Assembly (NCBI GenBank): GCA_041917975.1
Contig: JAYRWN010000134.1
Coordinates: forward strand, 1-59,496
Length of the DNA stretch: 59,496 nucleotides
Source of the DNA: JAYRWN01 sp041917975
GTDB lineage: Bacteria > Bacteroidota > Bacteroidia > Chitinophagales > Saprospiraceae
Reading direction: 5' to 3'
How positions within the stretch are numbered: the stretch's first letter is position 1; the number at the start of each line of letters is the position of its first letter. The notes beneath the pieces were generated by a model, which saw only the letters and a list, made by a program, of their open reading frames with translations, was not told the DNA's origin and ran no database searches. Shown here in pieces: positions 1 through 9,607 of this stretch. Made by a program: the position numbers and the translations under genes.

Positions 1-8
1 AAGTCAGT

Positions 9-3000
9 TTACCATTTTAATTCCGGTTTTCCCTGCTGTGCTAAAACCTGATTAATCGGCTTTAATTCCAGGTCTACCAGGTCTTTCAACTTTTTTAAAT
101 GCCCATCGAGTTCTTTACTTAGCTCAGCAAACACTTTATACGCTCCGGCGGTAGGCTTGGCATCACCGGTCTCCAGGCTGCGGCGAACTGCAGAGATACG
201 GTTACCCAATTTGATGGGGAAATTTAGCGGATCCTGTCCACTTTGATTGCGCACCTGGTAAAGGTCCTCTTCGATGGCGCTGATTTTTAGTTTAACTTGC
301 TGACAAACCTCTTTTATTTGTGCTACTTTACTGGCTTCGTCCAAAGCCATTTTAAGTTTGCGGATTTGAATGACCGCCTGATTATTTTCACTTTCCCGAT
401 CGCGTATTTTCATGGCCAGGTCGAAAGACTCCTGTAAATCTGCAGTACTCACTCCACGCAGGTTGGGGTTCATGTTTATCTTGAAAGGGTAGGTCTGACT
501 ATAGTTGCCACGGGTAAATTTTACTTTATAATCTCCTATAGGCGCTTTGGGTCCGTTTTGCGGCCGGGCACCCCACATAATCATGCCGTCAAAAGTAGTT
601 GCACCCTGGTATCTCAGATTCCAGGAGAAATTATTGATACCAATAGCAGCGGTAGGTTTGTTTTGTCCGCGCCCCCACCAGTCGCCGGCATCTGCTTTTA
701 TCGTGGGTGAATTACCCACAAACCGTTGCACTAAACCATCAGATTTGTCCAAAATCTCGATCACTACCGAGTCTGTTTTTTGTTTTAGATAATATTGAAA
801 CACGGCATCATAAACACCTCGTACGGCATCACCAGGTTTAAAAAATATCACCTCTTGCTTAAATAATTCCGCTGAGATTTGCCGTAATGGCTGTATGTCA
901 TCCAGTATCCAAAATCCCCGGCCATGTGTGCCGAGGACCACATCGTTATCCTTGATCACCAGATCACGGATGGGTGTATTGGGAAGATTGACCTGGATGG
1001 ACTGCCAATGATCACCGGCGTCAAAAGAAACATAAACACCGTGCTCTGTACCCAGGAATAATAGACCCGGGCGCACCGGATCTTCCCGGACTGCACGTGC
1101 AAAGTGCCCATCCTGAATGCCTTGGGTGATTTTCATCCAGGTCTTCCCATAATCGCGGGTGCGGAAAACATAAGGCTGACGATCATCCACCTGGTAGCGG
1201 AAGGCGGCTACATAGGCCGTTCCCGGCTCATGGCGACTTTCATCGATGATGGCTACTACCGAATGTTTAGGTAAATCCTTGGGCGTGATGTCCAGCCAGG
1301 TTTTTCCACCATCGCGCGTAAGCTGGATGCGACCATCGTCTGAGCCGGCCCAGATGGTATTAATATCATGATAGGAGGGCGCCAGGGCAAAAACGGTGGC
1401 ATAAATCTCCGGGCCGTTCATATCCTTGGTGATTTCACCGCCGGTAGGGCCAAGCGTTTCAGGATCAGCGTAAGTCAGATCCGGGCTGATACGGGTCCAG
1501 CTTTGACCGTCATCAGTGGTTTTCCACACGTGCTGTGAACAGGTGTAAAGCACATTTGGATCGCGGGGCGAAAAGACGATCGGATAGGTCCACTGCCAGC
1601 GTTCAGGGAGGGAGCTGGCCGGCTCTCCGGAGAAAAATCGGGGGTAAACCTGGATGTCCCGGATTTGTCCGGTGGTGCGGTCTTTCCGGGTTAACAAAGC
1701 ACCCTGGCTACCGGCATAAAAAATGTCCGGATTTAAAGGATGCGAAACAATATATCCACTTTCTCCACCACCGACATCATAACCCCATTGGCCCAGCTCA
1801 TTGGCATGCTCCCAGCCATCGCTGGGAATGGCGATGGTGCTATTGTCCTGCTGAGCCCCGGCCACATGGTAAGGCACATGGTTGGTGGTGGTCACATGGT
1901 AAAGTTGTGTGGTGCAATAATCTTCGGCCGTCCAGGATTTTCCTCCATTGACCGAAACGGTTCCTCCACCGTCATTGGATGAGATCATCCGTTGAGGGTT
2001 GTTTGGATCTATCCACAAGTCATGGTTGTCACCGTGAGGGACTCTGATCTCCTGGTCGAAGGTCACACCACCATCGGTTGATTTCCAAAAATCCACATTC
2101 AGGCAATACACCGTTTCACGGTCCCAGGGATCGGCGTAGATGCGCGAATAATAAAAAGCCCGCTGCCTCAGTTTACGTTCAGAATTGACGTATTTCCAGG
2201 TGGCTCCGGCGTCATCGCTGCGGTATACACCGCCATTCTCCGCTTCCACGATAGCCCATAAACGTTTTGAATCAGCGGGGGAGACGGTGATACCTATTTT
2301 ACCTAGCATGCCTTTGGGCAAACCGGGGTTACGGGTCAGTTCGTACCAGGTGTCCCCACCATTATCAGATTTCCACAGTTTACAATCTGGTCCACCACCC
2401 CACATTTTCCAGGTTCTGCGGTACACCTGCCAGGTGGTGGCATATAACACTTTTGGATTGGTACGATCGATGATCAGGTCGGCCGCTCCGGCTTTTGGGC
2501 CCACAAAAAGCACTTTTTTCCAGGTCGTGCCACCGTCAGTGGAACGAAAGACTCCGCGTTCGTCATTATCGCCATATGGATGGCCCAGGGCAGCAACAAA
2601 TACGATGTCCGGATTGGTGGGATGTACCCTCAACCGTGCTATGGCTTGAGTTTCTTTGAGGCCCAGATGACGCCAGGTTTTTCCGCCGTCGGAGGTTTTA
2701 TAGACGCCATCGCCCTGAGTAATGCTTCCGCGCAGTTGGGTTTCTCCCATGCCGATATAGACGATATCCGGATTAGTTTCGGCAACGGCTACAGCTCCCA
2801 CGGAAGAACTGGTTACCTGCCCATCGGTAACAGGAAACCACTCGGTCCCACCATCGGTAGTTTTCCATAAACCGCCTCCAGTCGCGCCGAAATAATATTC
2901 CAATGGTCTTCCCGGACTACCGCTACAGCCTAGCGAACGCCCGCCGCGTTGCGGACCAATGTTACGCCATTTAAGACCGGCATAAAATTGCGGGTCCACC

Positions 3001-3095
3001 TGAGCGAGTTGACCGGGAGGCTGAGCATTTAGGTTAAAAAAACAGGAACAAATTAATAAGAGCAGCAGAACAGATACACGCCGACCATTTTTCAT
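9..3095 (-). CDS. Secreted Asp-box (BNR/sortilin-like) propeller protein
   Basis: The 1028-residue product starts with a signal peptide (hydrophobic residues 8-20, likely cleavage after NAQ near residue 25). Many Asp-box turns of the form S-x-D-G-G-x-T-W recur through the first 750 residues, as in sortilin/VPS10-type and BNR-repeat propellers of Bacteroidota. A GTHGRGFWILDD segment near residue 750 is typical of this large family. The last 250 residues form a non-propeller, partly helical region. No T9SS sorting domain is present at the C-terminus. The protein probably acts in the periplasm or at the surface, but its ligand or substrate cannot be read from the sequence. The stop codon lies at the left edge of the window, so the gene is complete. 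It is divergent from the gene at 3314. Confidence 0.9.
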   Translation of the reverse strand: MKNGRRVSVLLLLLICSCFFNLNAQPPGQLAQVDPQFYAGLKWRNIGPQRGGRSLGCSGSPGRPLEYYFGATGGGLWKTTDGGTEWFPVTDGQVTSSSVGAVAVAETNPDIVYIGMGETQLRGSITQGDGVYKTSDGGKTWRHLGLKETQAIARLRVHPTNPDIVFVAALGHPYGDNDERGVFRSTDGGTTWKKVLFVGPKAGAADLIIDRTNPKVLYATTWQVYRRTWKMWGGGPDCKLWKSDNGGDTWYELTRNPGLPKGMLGKIGITVSPADSKRLWAIVEAENGGVYRSDDAGATWKYVNSERKLRQRAFYYSRIYADPWDRETVYCLNVDFWKSTDGGVTFDQEIRVPHGDNHDLWIDPNNPQRMISSNDGGGTVSVNGGKSWTAEDYCTTQLYHVTTTNHVPYHVAGAQQDNSTIAIPSDGWEHANELGQWGYDVGGGESGYIVSHPLNPDIFYAGSQGALLTRKDRTTGQIRDIQVYPRFFSGEPASSLPERWQWTYPIVFSPRDPNVLYTCSQHVWKTTDDGQSWTRISPDLTYADPETLGPTGGEITKDMNGPEIYATVFALAPSYHDINTIWAGSDDGRIQLTRDGGKTWLDITPKDLPKHSVVAIIDESRHEPGTAYVAAFRYQVDDRQPYVFRTRDYGKTWMKITQGIQDGHFARAVREDPVRPGLLFLGTEHGVYVSFDAGDHWQSIQVNLPNTPIRDLVIKDNDVVLGTHGRGFWILDDIQPLRQISAELFKQEVIFFKPGDAVRGVYDAVFQYYLKQKTDSVVIEILDKSDGLVQRFVGNSPTIKADAGDWWGRGQNKPTAAIGINNFSWNLRYQGATTFDGMIMWGARPQNGPKAPIGDYKVKFTRGNYSQTYPFKINMNPNLRGVSTADLQESFDLAMKIRDRESENNQAVIQIRKLKMALDEASKVAQIKEVCQQVKLKISAIEEDLYQVRNQSGQDPLNFPIKLGNRISAVRRSLETGDAKPTAGAYKVFAELSKELDGHLKKLKDLVDLELKPINQVLAQQGKPELKW

Positions 3096-3313
3096 TTTGC
3101 GAAGAGTTTTAGATTGGGGCTTAAGATAATAATTTGGTTCATCCTTTGGAAGAAAACATTTATTTGCTTAATTAAAAAGGAAGACAAATTATTTTATTAA
3201 AAAATACCTGCCGCGGACAAATGCACCCGGATTTATTGATAATTTAACGGCTAAGTTTTCTCTGATCTTAACCTTTAAGTTTCTGGTTTATTAACGTATT
3301 AAAACAAAAAACC

Positions 3314-4819
3314 ATGACTAGATGCGGCTTATTATTTCTGCTTTATTTTTTTAGTTTACAGTCCTTAATCACAGCCCAAAATATTGGCGAAGAATGGCGG
3401 GTTTATATTAAATTTATCCCCTGCTCAGGGAGATTTGATTGGGTCTCCGTAGCTAAACAACTGCCTACAGGCGGAGCTAGTCAATATGTTCCGGCGGCAC
3501 AAATATTTCCCTGGTCAGTATGTGGCAGCAGGAATTGTACCTGGGATCAGGCCTGGAATGAATTATTAATCATGCGCAGTTCACCGGTCTTTTTATCCTA
3601 TTGTTGCCGGAATTATTCAGTTTGGTATAAAAATGAGTTTAACCGTACCGTGTATTCAATCGTATTAGGTCCAGGTACACCGGGTATGGATTGGATTTTT
3701 ATGCGTGCAAATCTATGTTGTGAAGAAGCAGAGCAATTAACTGGATTATTCGGAGCTTGCTCGGGCTCAACTAATAATAATCAAAACACCCAAAACACCA
3801 ACCAAAACAATACTTCGCAGATTAATTGTTCGGCAACTTACGCGAATTCAGAAGTAAGATGGAGCCCGGAGTATAATCAGTATTTATGTTTTTGTAAACC
3901 AGGCTATACCTGGAATGTTAGCAGAACACATTGTATTCCAACTTCAGGTGTTCCTGATTGTGAAGCATTTTATCCCAATACGATAGCCGTTTGGGATGCC
4001 AGAACAAATCAATATCTGTGCAATTGTAAGCCAGGTTATCAATGGAGTGCGGATCGGTCCCGCTGTGTAGCAAATACCGGAGCGCCGGACTGTCAGCAGT
4101 TTTATCAGAATAGTGAGGCGGTTTGGGATGCCACCACAAATCAATATTTGTGTTATTGTAAACCAGGCTACCAATGGAATGTCAATCGCACGGCTTGCAT
4201 ACCTATTCAAATACCTGATTGTTCCCAATATTATGCTAACTCATATGCTGCCTGGGACCAATCTTCTAATCAATACCTGTGTTATTGTCAACAAGGATTC
4301 CAATGGAATACCGATCGCACCGCCTGTGTCTCTAATCAAATACCGGATTGTGCACAATATTATGCTAATTCTTACGCGGCCTGGGATCAGACCTCACAAC
4401 AATATCTTTGTTATTGTAATGCCGGTTACCAATGGAATTCCGCCAGAACCGCTTGTGTCCAGGCGGTAGATCAAAATCGGGATAACCCGGTGGTCAATCC
4501 CCAAAATGTGCGCACCGGTCAGTGTAATACCAGCTACAGGAGTGGCTCAAATGATCCGGAACAATACAATATCGACTTGCAAACCACCTCCGGGACGGCT
4601 GTTTTAACTTTTGATACATACACGGTTAAAGACAGAATACACGTCTATTATGACGGAGCTAAAGTTTTTGATTCCGGTTGCGTCGGTACCAGTGGTCGTA
4701 AAGAGTTGGCGTTGAATGGACGTTCAAGTGTTTTTAAGGTAGTCATTGATCCTAAATGTGATCCGGCCGTGACGGATAACACCCAGTGGACTTTTTCCTT
4801 AGGCTGCGCAAACCGTTAA
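3314..4819 (+). CDS. Secreted protein with five cysteine-rich repeats and a C-terminal beta-sandwich-like domain
   Basis: The 501-residue product has a signal peptide (residues 1-22, ending TAQ). Residues 25-155 are a Cys-containing N-terminal domain of no recognised family, followed by an Asn/Thr/Gln-rich linker. Five tandem repeats of about 42 residues (residues 171-382) each hold four cysteines in the pattern D-C, then LC-x-C, then a final C, with a G-Y/F-x-W-N core. They resemble EGF-like or chitin-binding cystine modules but match none that I can name. The last 100 residues (CNTSY to GCANR) look like a CUB-type beta-sandwich with paired cysteines. There is no T9SS tail. The stop codon lies 4 bp from the convergent stop of the 5'-nucleotidase. 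Function is unknown; a surface binding role is inference. Confidence 0.85.
   Translation: MTRCGLLFLLYFFSLQSLITAQNIGEEWRVYIKFIPCSGRFDWVSVAKQLPTGGASQYVPAAQIFPWSVCGSRNCTWDQAWNELLIMRSSPVFLSYCCRNYSVWYKNEFNRTVYSIVLGPGTPGMDWIFMRANLCCEEAEQLTGLFGACSGSTNNNQNTQNTNQNNTSQINCSATYANSEVRWSPEYNQYLCFCKPGYTWNVSRTHCIPTSGVPDCEAFYPNTIAVWDARTNQYLCNCKPGYQWSADRSRCVANTGAPDCQQFYQNSEAVWDATTNQYLCYCKPGYQWNVNRTACIPIQIPDCSQYYANSYAAWDQSSNQYLCYCQQGFQWNTDRTACVSNQIPDCAQYYANSYAAWDQTSQQYLCYCNAGYQWNSARTACVQAVDQNRDNPVVNPQNVRTGQCNTSYRSGSNDPEQYNIDLQTTSGTAVLTFDTYTVKDRIHVYYDGAKVFDSGCVGTSGRKELALNGRSSVFKVVIDPKCDPAVTDNTQWTFSLGCANR
3824..4459 (+). repeat. Five in-frame cysteine-rich coding repeats
   Basis: Five tandem units of about 125 bp each encode a 42-residue four-cysteine module. 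Units four and five are closest to each other (both carry YYANSYAAWDQ and LCYC); unit one is the most diverged. This suggests stepwise duplication towards the 3' side. Confidence 0.85.
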
Positions 4820-4823
4820 CCGG

Positions 4824-5390
4824 TTAAATGAGGAGTTCTTTCAGCTCATGTTTAAACCACTGAACGACTTCCTCCCAGGTATTGAGCCGGGTGAACCTTT
4901 GTTCATTGAGGTTATGGTTTGCGGTAAACAGGAGAGGGGTGCCCTTAAAATGTTCTAAATTAAAGGCGTGATCATCCAGCATGTAATCGGTGCCAATGAT
5001 GGATTTGGAGCCACAAAATATGTACTGTCGCCAGGAGAGTTGAGGGAAATGGGTTTGCAGCCAGTGGTATTTTTCATTCAGCGAAAGTGGAAATTCCTGG
5101 GCAGCCGTGACGATATATACATCCAGATGGGTGTTTAGCCAATCCAGCCCTTCTTTAGCGCCCTCGATGAGCGGTAAATCTGCAAAAAAACCTGGTTTAA
5201 ACAATTCTTGTCTTAAATCAGCAGCGCCTGGAAGGGAATAAATTTTTTTACCCCAATACGCTTCACGCACCGGACGCAAACCTGTTCGTTTTTCGTAGAA
5301 ATCTAAAAATTTAGGCATGACATCGGCTAGCACCTCATCCATGTCTACGGCAATGGATGGTCTGGTTGCAGCATTTTGACCTTTTGCCAT
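4824..5390 (-). CDS. 5'(3')-deoxyribonucleotidase family protein (HAD superfamily, NT5C type)
   Basis: This 188-residue HAD-fold phosphatase probably dephosphorylates deoxyribonucleoside monophosphates in the cytoplasm. Motif I is DMDEVLAD (nucleophile D16, acid/base D18), motif II is the T of IVTAAQ, and the late acidic motif is LDDHAFN. The length and the N-terminal cap (FYEKRTG to LPGAADLR) fit the NT5C-like bacterial family. It starts 8 bp after the alaS stop on the same strand, so it is probably co-transcribed with alaS. Substrate preference cannot be told from sequence. Confidence 0.85.
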   Translation of the reverse strand: MAKGQNAATRPSIAVDMDEVLADVMPKFLDFYEKRTGLRPVREAYWGKKIYSLPGAADLRQELFKPGFFADLPLIEGAKEGLDWLNTHLDVYIVTAAQEFPLSLNEKYHWLQTHFPQLSWRQYIFCGSKSIIGTDYMLDDHAFNLEHFKGTPLLFTANHNLNEQRFTRLNTWEEVVQWFKHELKELLI

Positions 5391-5398
5391 CGTGTCTT

Positions 5399-8026
5399 TT
5401 ATACGTTGGCTTGAAGTAATGACCGGATGGTGCCGATCGCCTCTGCCAAGCCGTCCGGATTACTACCTCCCGCACTGGCAAAGAAGGGCTGTCCTCCACC
5501 TCCCCCTTGTATTTTCTGTGCAGCCGTTTTCACCAATTGGCCGGCGTTAAGGTTATGCGACTTTACCAGGTTTTCTTGGATTTTTACCATGATTTGTGGT
5601 TTACCTTCTACAATAGCTCCCAGAGCCACCACGCCATTTTCCAGTTCACCCTCGAGTTGAAAAGCCAGAGTTTTGAGGACCTTACTATCATCGATATCTA
5701 CCACGCCGCCGGTATAAGTAAATCCATTGAAGGTTACAGCCTCAATTTTAAGTTGTTGTTTGATTTGCATGGCACGACTAAGCATGAGATTTTCTACTTT
5801 TTGTTGGAGCTGCCGGTTATGCTCTAACAATTGTGTTACCGTTTGTACCGGGTCGTTTGGTGTTTTAAGCACATTTTTCAGACGACTCACCAGGCTCTCC
5901 TGCTCGTAAATATATTTTTCAACCCCTGCTCCGGAGATGGCTTCGATACGCCGAACTCCTGCAGCAATAGCCGTTTCATGAGTTATTTTGAAAAACCCGA
6001 TTTTGCCTGTGGCACTGACATGACAACCACCACACAGTTCCCGGCTGTAAGTAGGGTCAAAGGTGATCATCCTTACAGTTTCGCCATATTTTTCGCCAAA
6101 CAACATCATCGCTCCGGCTTTTTTAGCCTCTTCTATGGGCAAAGCACGTTGTTCTTCTTTGGCAAAATTTTCCCGAATACGCTGGTTGACTATAGACTCT
6201 ATTTCAACCAATTCTTCGTCACTGACTTTACGGAAGTGGGAGAAGTCAAAGCGCAGATAATCTGGCCCCACCAGCGAACCTTTTTGCTGAACGTGGGAAC
6301 CCAATACACGGCGTAAAGCCGCATGCAACAAGTGTGTAGCGGAATGATTATTTTCGGTGTTGCGGCGCCGGGAGGAGTTAATGATGGCGGTTACCGCTGC
6401 ATCAACTTCCGCCGGGAGACGGTCTACCTGGTGGATAATCAGGTCGTTTTCTTTCACGGTATCCAGCACCTCAATGGTCTCCTCACCTACCTGGAGTTTT
6501 CCGGTGTCTCCGACCTGTCCACCGCCTTCAGCATAAAATGGCGTAATGTCTAATACGACCTGATATTTTTTGGCGCCTTTTTCGGTTAATTCACGGTATT
6601 TGATGATTTGGGCGTTGAGCACCTCCGTCTGATCGTACCCGACGAAACGGGTTTCTTCTTCGGTTAGCACGACCCAGTCACCGGTGATTTTTTGTGAGTC
6701 AGCCCGTGATCTTTGTCGTTGTGCATTCAAAGCCAGCTGGAAACCGGCCTCATCCACCTCCAGCCCCCGTTCTGCAGCCACCAGCCGGGTCAGGTCAATC
6801 GGAAAACCATATGTATCGTACAACTCAAAAACTTCAGATCCAGCAATAGTTTGTGTTTGACTCAATGATTCCAAACGTTTTAATCCTTCCGCCAAGGTCC
6901 GTAAAAATGACCGTTCTTCTTCGAAAACCACCTGACGCACAAATTCTTCTTGCCCTTTGAGTTCCTGGAATATTCCCTTAAACTGCTCGGCCAGAATCGG
7001 CACAAGTTTAAACAGAAAAGGATGCTCCTGCTTTAAAAAGGAAAAATTATAACGCACGGCCCGCCGCAAAATGCGTCGTATCACATATCCGGCGCCGGTG
7101 TTGGAGGGTAACTGTCCATCAGCAATGGCAAAACTCACCGCACGGATGTGATCCGCCGTCACCCGCATGGCAATGTCTGATTTGGCGCTTTCTTCGTATT
7201 GATTGGTGTATGTAATCCCGGTATCTTTTTGGATAAAATCAATGATGGGGGTAAATACATCCGTATCGTAGTTGGACAATTTACCCTGGATGGCCATGCA
7301 CAACCTTTCGAAACCCATGCCTGTATCGACATGTTTGGCTGGCAACTCTTCCAGGCTGCCATCAGCACGACGGTTAAATTGGATGAACACCAGATTCCAG
7401 ATTTCAATGACCCGGGGATGCCCGGTATTGACTAATTCCCGACCATTCTGCAAGGCTCGTTCTGCTTCCGGCCGGATATCGATGTGTATTTCAGAACATG
7501 GCCCGCAGGGACCGGTGTCGCCCATTTCCCAAAAATTATCTTTTTTACTTCCGGCAATGATTCTTTCTTCCGGCAGATGTTTTTTCCATAAGTGCCGTGC
7601 CTCATCATCTACCGCCAGCTTTTCACCCGGATCACCCCCGAAAAAGGTTGCATAAAGCCGGTCTACCGGCAGATCGTATAAACTTACTAACAGCTCCATG
7701 GCCCAGTCAATCGCTTCCTGCTTAAAATAATCACCAAACGACCAGTTGCCCAGCATCTCAAACATGGTGTGGTGATACCCATCCCGCCCTACTTCTTCCA
7801 GATCATTATGTTTACCGGAGACCCGCAGGCATTTTTGCGTATCGGCTATGCGTGGGGCAGAAGGTGTCTGATGGCCCAGGAAAAAATCTTTGAATTGGTT
7901 CATCCCGGCGTTGGTAAACAACAGGGTAGGGTCCCCTTTGGATACAATCGGGGCAGAGGGAACGATTTTATGTTGTTTTGAGGCAAAAAAATCCAGGAAT
8001 GTCTGGCGAATTTGCTGCGAAGTCAT
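5399..8026 (-). CDS. alaS: Alanine--tRNA ligase
   Basis: The product attaches alanine to tRNA(Ala). At 875 residues it has the full bacterial architecture: class II aminoacylation core from RQTFLDFFASK onward, the editing domain with its metal ligands H561 and H565 (HSATH) and C665 and H669 (CGGCH), then coiled coil and C-Ala domain ending in a GGGGGQPFFASAGG segment. The open frame extends 18 codons upstream to 8080, but I chose the ATG at 8026. It matches the usual AlaRS N-terminus (MTSQQIRQTF), and a good promoter -7 box at 8050-8057 lies inside those 18 codons, so they are probably not transcribed. A nucleotidase gene follows after 8 bp. Confidence 0.97.
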   Translation of the reverse strand: MTSQQIRQTFLDFFASKQHKIVPSAPIVSKGDPTLLFTNAGMNQFKDFFLGHQTPSAPRIADTQKCLRVSGKHNDLEEVGRDGYHHTMFEMLGNWSFGDYFKQEAIDWAMELLVSLYDLPVDRLYATFFGGDPGEKLAVDDEARHLWKKHLPEERIIAGSKKDNFWEMGDTGPCGPCSEIHIDIRPEAERALQNGRELVNTGHPRVIEIWNLVFIQFNRRADGSLEELPAKHVDTGMGFERLCMAIQGKLSNYDTDVFTPIIDFIQKDTGITYTNQYEESAKSDIAMRVTADHIRAVSFAIADGQLPSNTGAGYVIRRILRRAVRYNFSFLKQEHPFLFKLVPILAEQFKGIFQELKGQEEFVRQVVFEEERSFLRTLAEGLKRLESLSQTQTIAGSEVFELYDTYGFPIDLTRLVAAERGLEVDEAGFQLALNAQRQRSRADSQKITGDWVVLTEEETRFVGYDQTEVLNAQIIKYRELTEKGAKKYQVVLDITPFYAEGGGQVGDTGKLQVGEETIEVLDTVKENDLIIHQVDRLPAEVDAAVTAIINSSRRRNTENNHSATHLLHAALRRVLGSHVQQKGSLVGPDYLRFDFSHFRKVSDEELVEIESIVNQRIRENFAKEEQRALPIEEAKKAGAMMLFGEKYGETVRMITFDPTYSRELCGGCHVSATGKIGFFKITHETAIAAGVRRIEAISGAGVEKYIYEQESLVSRLKNVLKTPNDPVQTVTQLLEHNRQLQQKVENLMLSRAMQIKQQLKIEAVTFNGFTYTGGVVDIDDSKVLKTLAFQLEGELENGVVALGAIVEGKPQIMVKIQENLVKSHNLNAGQLVKTAAQKIQGGGGGQPFFASAGGSNPDGLAEAIGTIRSLLQANV

Positions 8027-8049
8027 ATCTATTTCTTTTAAAAGCGAGG

Positions 8050-8082
8050 CAAAAGTAATGCTTCTTTGACCTACTTCCAAAA
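8050..8082 (-). promoter_or_regulatory. Bacteroidota-type promoter of alaS
   Basis: On the minus strand TTTTG (8082-8078) is followed after exactly 20 nt by TACTTTTG (8057-8050), matching the -33 TTTG / -7 TAnnTTTG consensus. Transcription would begin near 8043, about 17 nt before the ATG at 8026. Confidence 0.65.
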
Positions 8083-8445
8083 GAACTTCCTCCAGCCTTG
8101 TTTTGAATAAAAAAGGCCCGGATAGGCCAGCTTCCCGGCTATAAAAATCTGGCTAAAAATGTGATGGGATGTGTTAAAATTTTTACGATCCAGGATTTTT
8201 TTTGCTACAAATTCGTGTCCAGATTTAGGACCCCATCGGAAAAATAATGGCTGTGTAATGAGAGGGGTTTTTTCTAATTTATTTAGCGTAGTATTTAAAA
8301 TACAGTGGATAACAAATTACACTTATTATTCATGTAAATAACCTGCATTCCCGTTGCGAGACGTGGCATACTATTTGGTTCTGTAAACCAGATTTTCAAT
8401 GTATTATAAAATAATGTAATATTTATTAAAATTTTGACAATATGT

Positions 8446-8476
8446 CTTGGGATATTGCGTTAATGAGATATCTTTG
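8446..8476 (+). promoter_or_regulatory. Probable promoter of the M23 peptidase gene
   Basis: TTG at 8446-8448 and TATCTTTG at 8469-8476 are separated by 20 nt and fit the Bacteroidota consensus. The leader to the ATG at 8546 would be about 60 nt. The rest of the 8083-8545 gap is AT-rich and shows nothing else I can support. Confidence 0.55.
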
Positions 8477-8545
8477 TTGTAATCCCGCCTCTGAACGTGT
8501 CCATGTTTAGATCTCCTAACCATTGTCATTTTGAAAGTACTTTAC

Positions 8546-9532
8546 ATGAAAAAAGAGAAGTTTATTTACAACCCCCATACTCTCCGCTTTGAGAAAGTAC
8601 ACGTTACCTTAAAAAGCCGCCTGATGAAACTGGTGTCCATGACCTCAGTTTTAGCCATTTCATCGCTGGTGTTGTCTTTGATATTGCACAATTATTTACC
8701 CTCGCCCAAGGAGAAATTGCTGATTAGCGAATTAGCTAACATCAAAGAACAATATTTTTCTTTAAGTGAGCGTATCGACGAATTCAATAAATCCATTGAT
8801 AATGTTCAGGACCGTGATCGCCAGATCTATAAAGTGTTATTAGGGATGGAACCCATCGATGAAGCTGTATGGAATGGTGGGGTAGGCGGTCACAGCCTTT
8901 ATGAAGACTATAAATCTTATCCTAATACCGGGAATTTGATCGTCGAAACCAAACAACGTGTGGATAAGCTGAATCGCCAGCTGAATATGCAGATCAAATC
9001 CCTGGACTCTATGTTTAATAAAGCTTCTAAAAATGCCGAACGCCTGGCTTGTATACCTTCTATCAAACCGGTACGGGAGGATAAACTGAAACGCAACGTG
9101 AGTCTGCTCAGTGGATATGGGATGCGCATCCATCCAATCCATAAGATAAAAAAAATGCACGAGGGCATCGACTTTACTGCGCCTAAAGGCACCCCCATTC
9201 AGGCTACTGGTAATGGAAAAGTGATCACCGTGGACCGCGGCGGCCGCGGCTATGGTAATCATGTGGTTATCGATCATGGGTATGGTTATCAAACCCTCTA
9301 TGGCCATATGGAAACCGTCTCGGTCAAAGAGGGGCAGACTTTGGTCAAAGGACAACAAATCGGCACCATCGGCAATACCGGAACATCTACCGCTCCCCAT
9401 TGCCACTACGAAGTCCGTTATAAAGGCAGCCCGATTAATCCTATCGATTATGTCCTGGATGGTTTAACGCCTTCAGAATATGTGGAAATGATCAGGCAGT
9501 CTCAAATGGCGAATCAGGCCCTGGACTATTAA
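8546..9532 (+). CDS. Membrane-anchored M23 (LytM-type) peptidase
   Basis: The 328-residue product probably cuts peptidoglycan cross-links or activates amidases in the periplasm. A short basic cytoplasmic tail is followed by one membrane segment (about residues 26-46), a helical coiled-coil stretch (about 50-180), and the M23 domain. The zinc ligands are all present: H205 and D209 in HEGIDF, and H285 and H287 in HCHYEV, the latter preceded by YGHM and GTIGNTGTST. A TTG at 8531 is in frame, but the ATG at 8546 gives the usual Bacteroidota N-terminus (KEKFIYNPHTLRFE), so I prefer it. A DUF3667 gene follows on the same strand. Confidence 0.93.
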   Translation: MKKEKFIYNPHTLRFEKVHVTLKSRLMKLVSMTSVLAISSLVLSLILHNYLPSPKEKLLISELANIKEQYFSLSERIDEFNKSIDNVQDRDRQIYKVLLGMEPIDEAVWNGGVGGHSLYEDYKSYPNTGNLIVETKQRVDKLNRQLNMQIKSLDSMFNKASKNAERLACIPSIKPVREDKLKRNVSLLSGYGMRIHPIHKIKKMHEGIDFTAPKGTPIQATGNGKVITVDRGGRGYGNHVVIDHGYGYQTLYGHMETVSVKEGQTLVKGQQIGTIGNTGTSTAPHCHYEVRYKGSPINPIDYVLDGLTPSEYVEMIRQSQMANQALDY

Positions 9533-9584
9533 GTCCTCCGGTCGATTTTATTTCTTTGCTTAACCAATTTTTTTAGACCTTAGC

Positions 9585-9603
9585 CGCTGGAGCTTATCCA
9601 GCG
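9585..9603 (+). promoter_or_regulatory. Stem-loop covering the ribosome-binding region of the DUF3667 gene
   Basis: CGCTGGA (9585-9591) pairs perfectly with TCCAGCG (9597-9603) across a 5-nt loop and ends 4 nt before the ATG at 9608. No T-tract follows, so it is not a normal terminator. It may limit ribosome access to the start. Confidence 0.5.
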
Positions 9604-9607
9604 CATC

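Noticed and set aside
1535..1951. 138-residue plus-strand frame with Cys and His
   Set aside because: It is a shadow of the Asp-box gene; the Gly/Trp/His richness comes from antisense Asp-box codons.
3824..4459. Repeat array of noncoding origin
   Set aside because: The units stay in one long frame with conserved cysteines, so this is a protein repeat.
8840..9406. 188-residue minus-strand frame
   Set aside because: It is antisense to the M23 peptidase catalytic domain and shows no motif of its own.
9585..9603. Terminator of the M23 gene
   Set aside because: There is no T-tract after the stem and the next gene starts 4 nt later.
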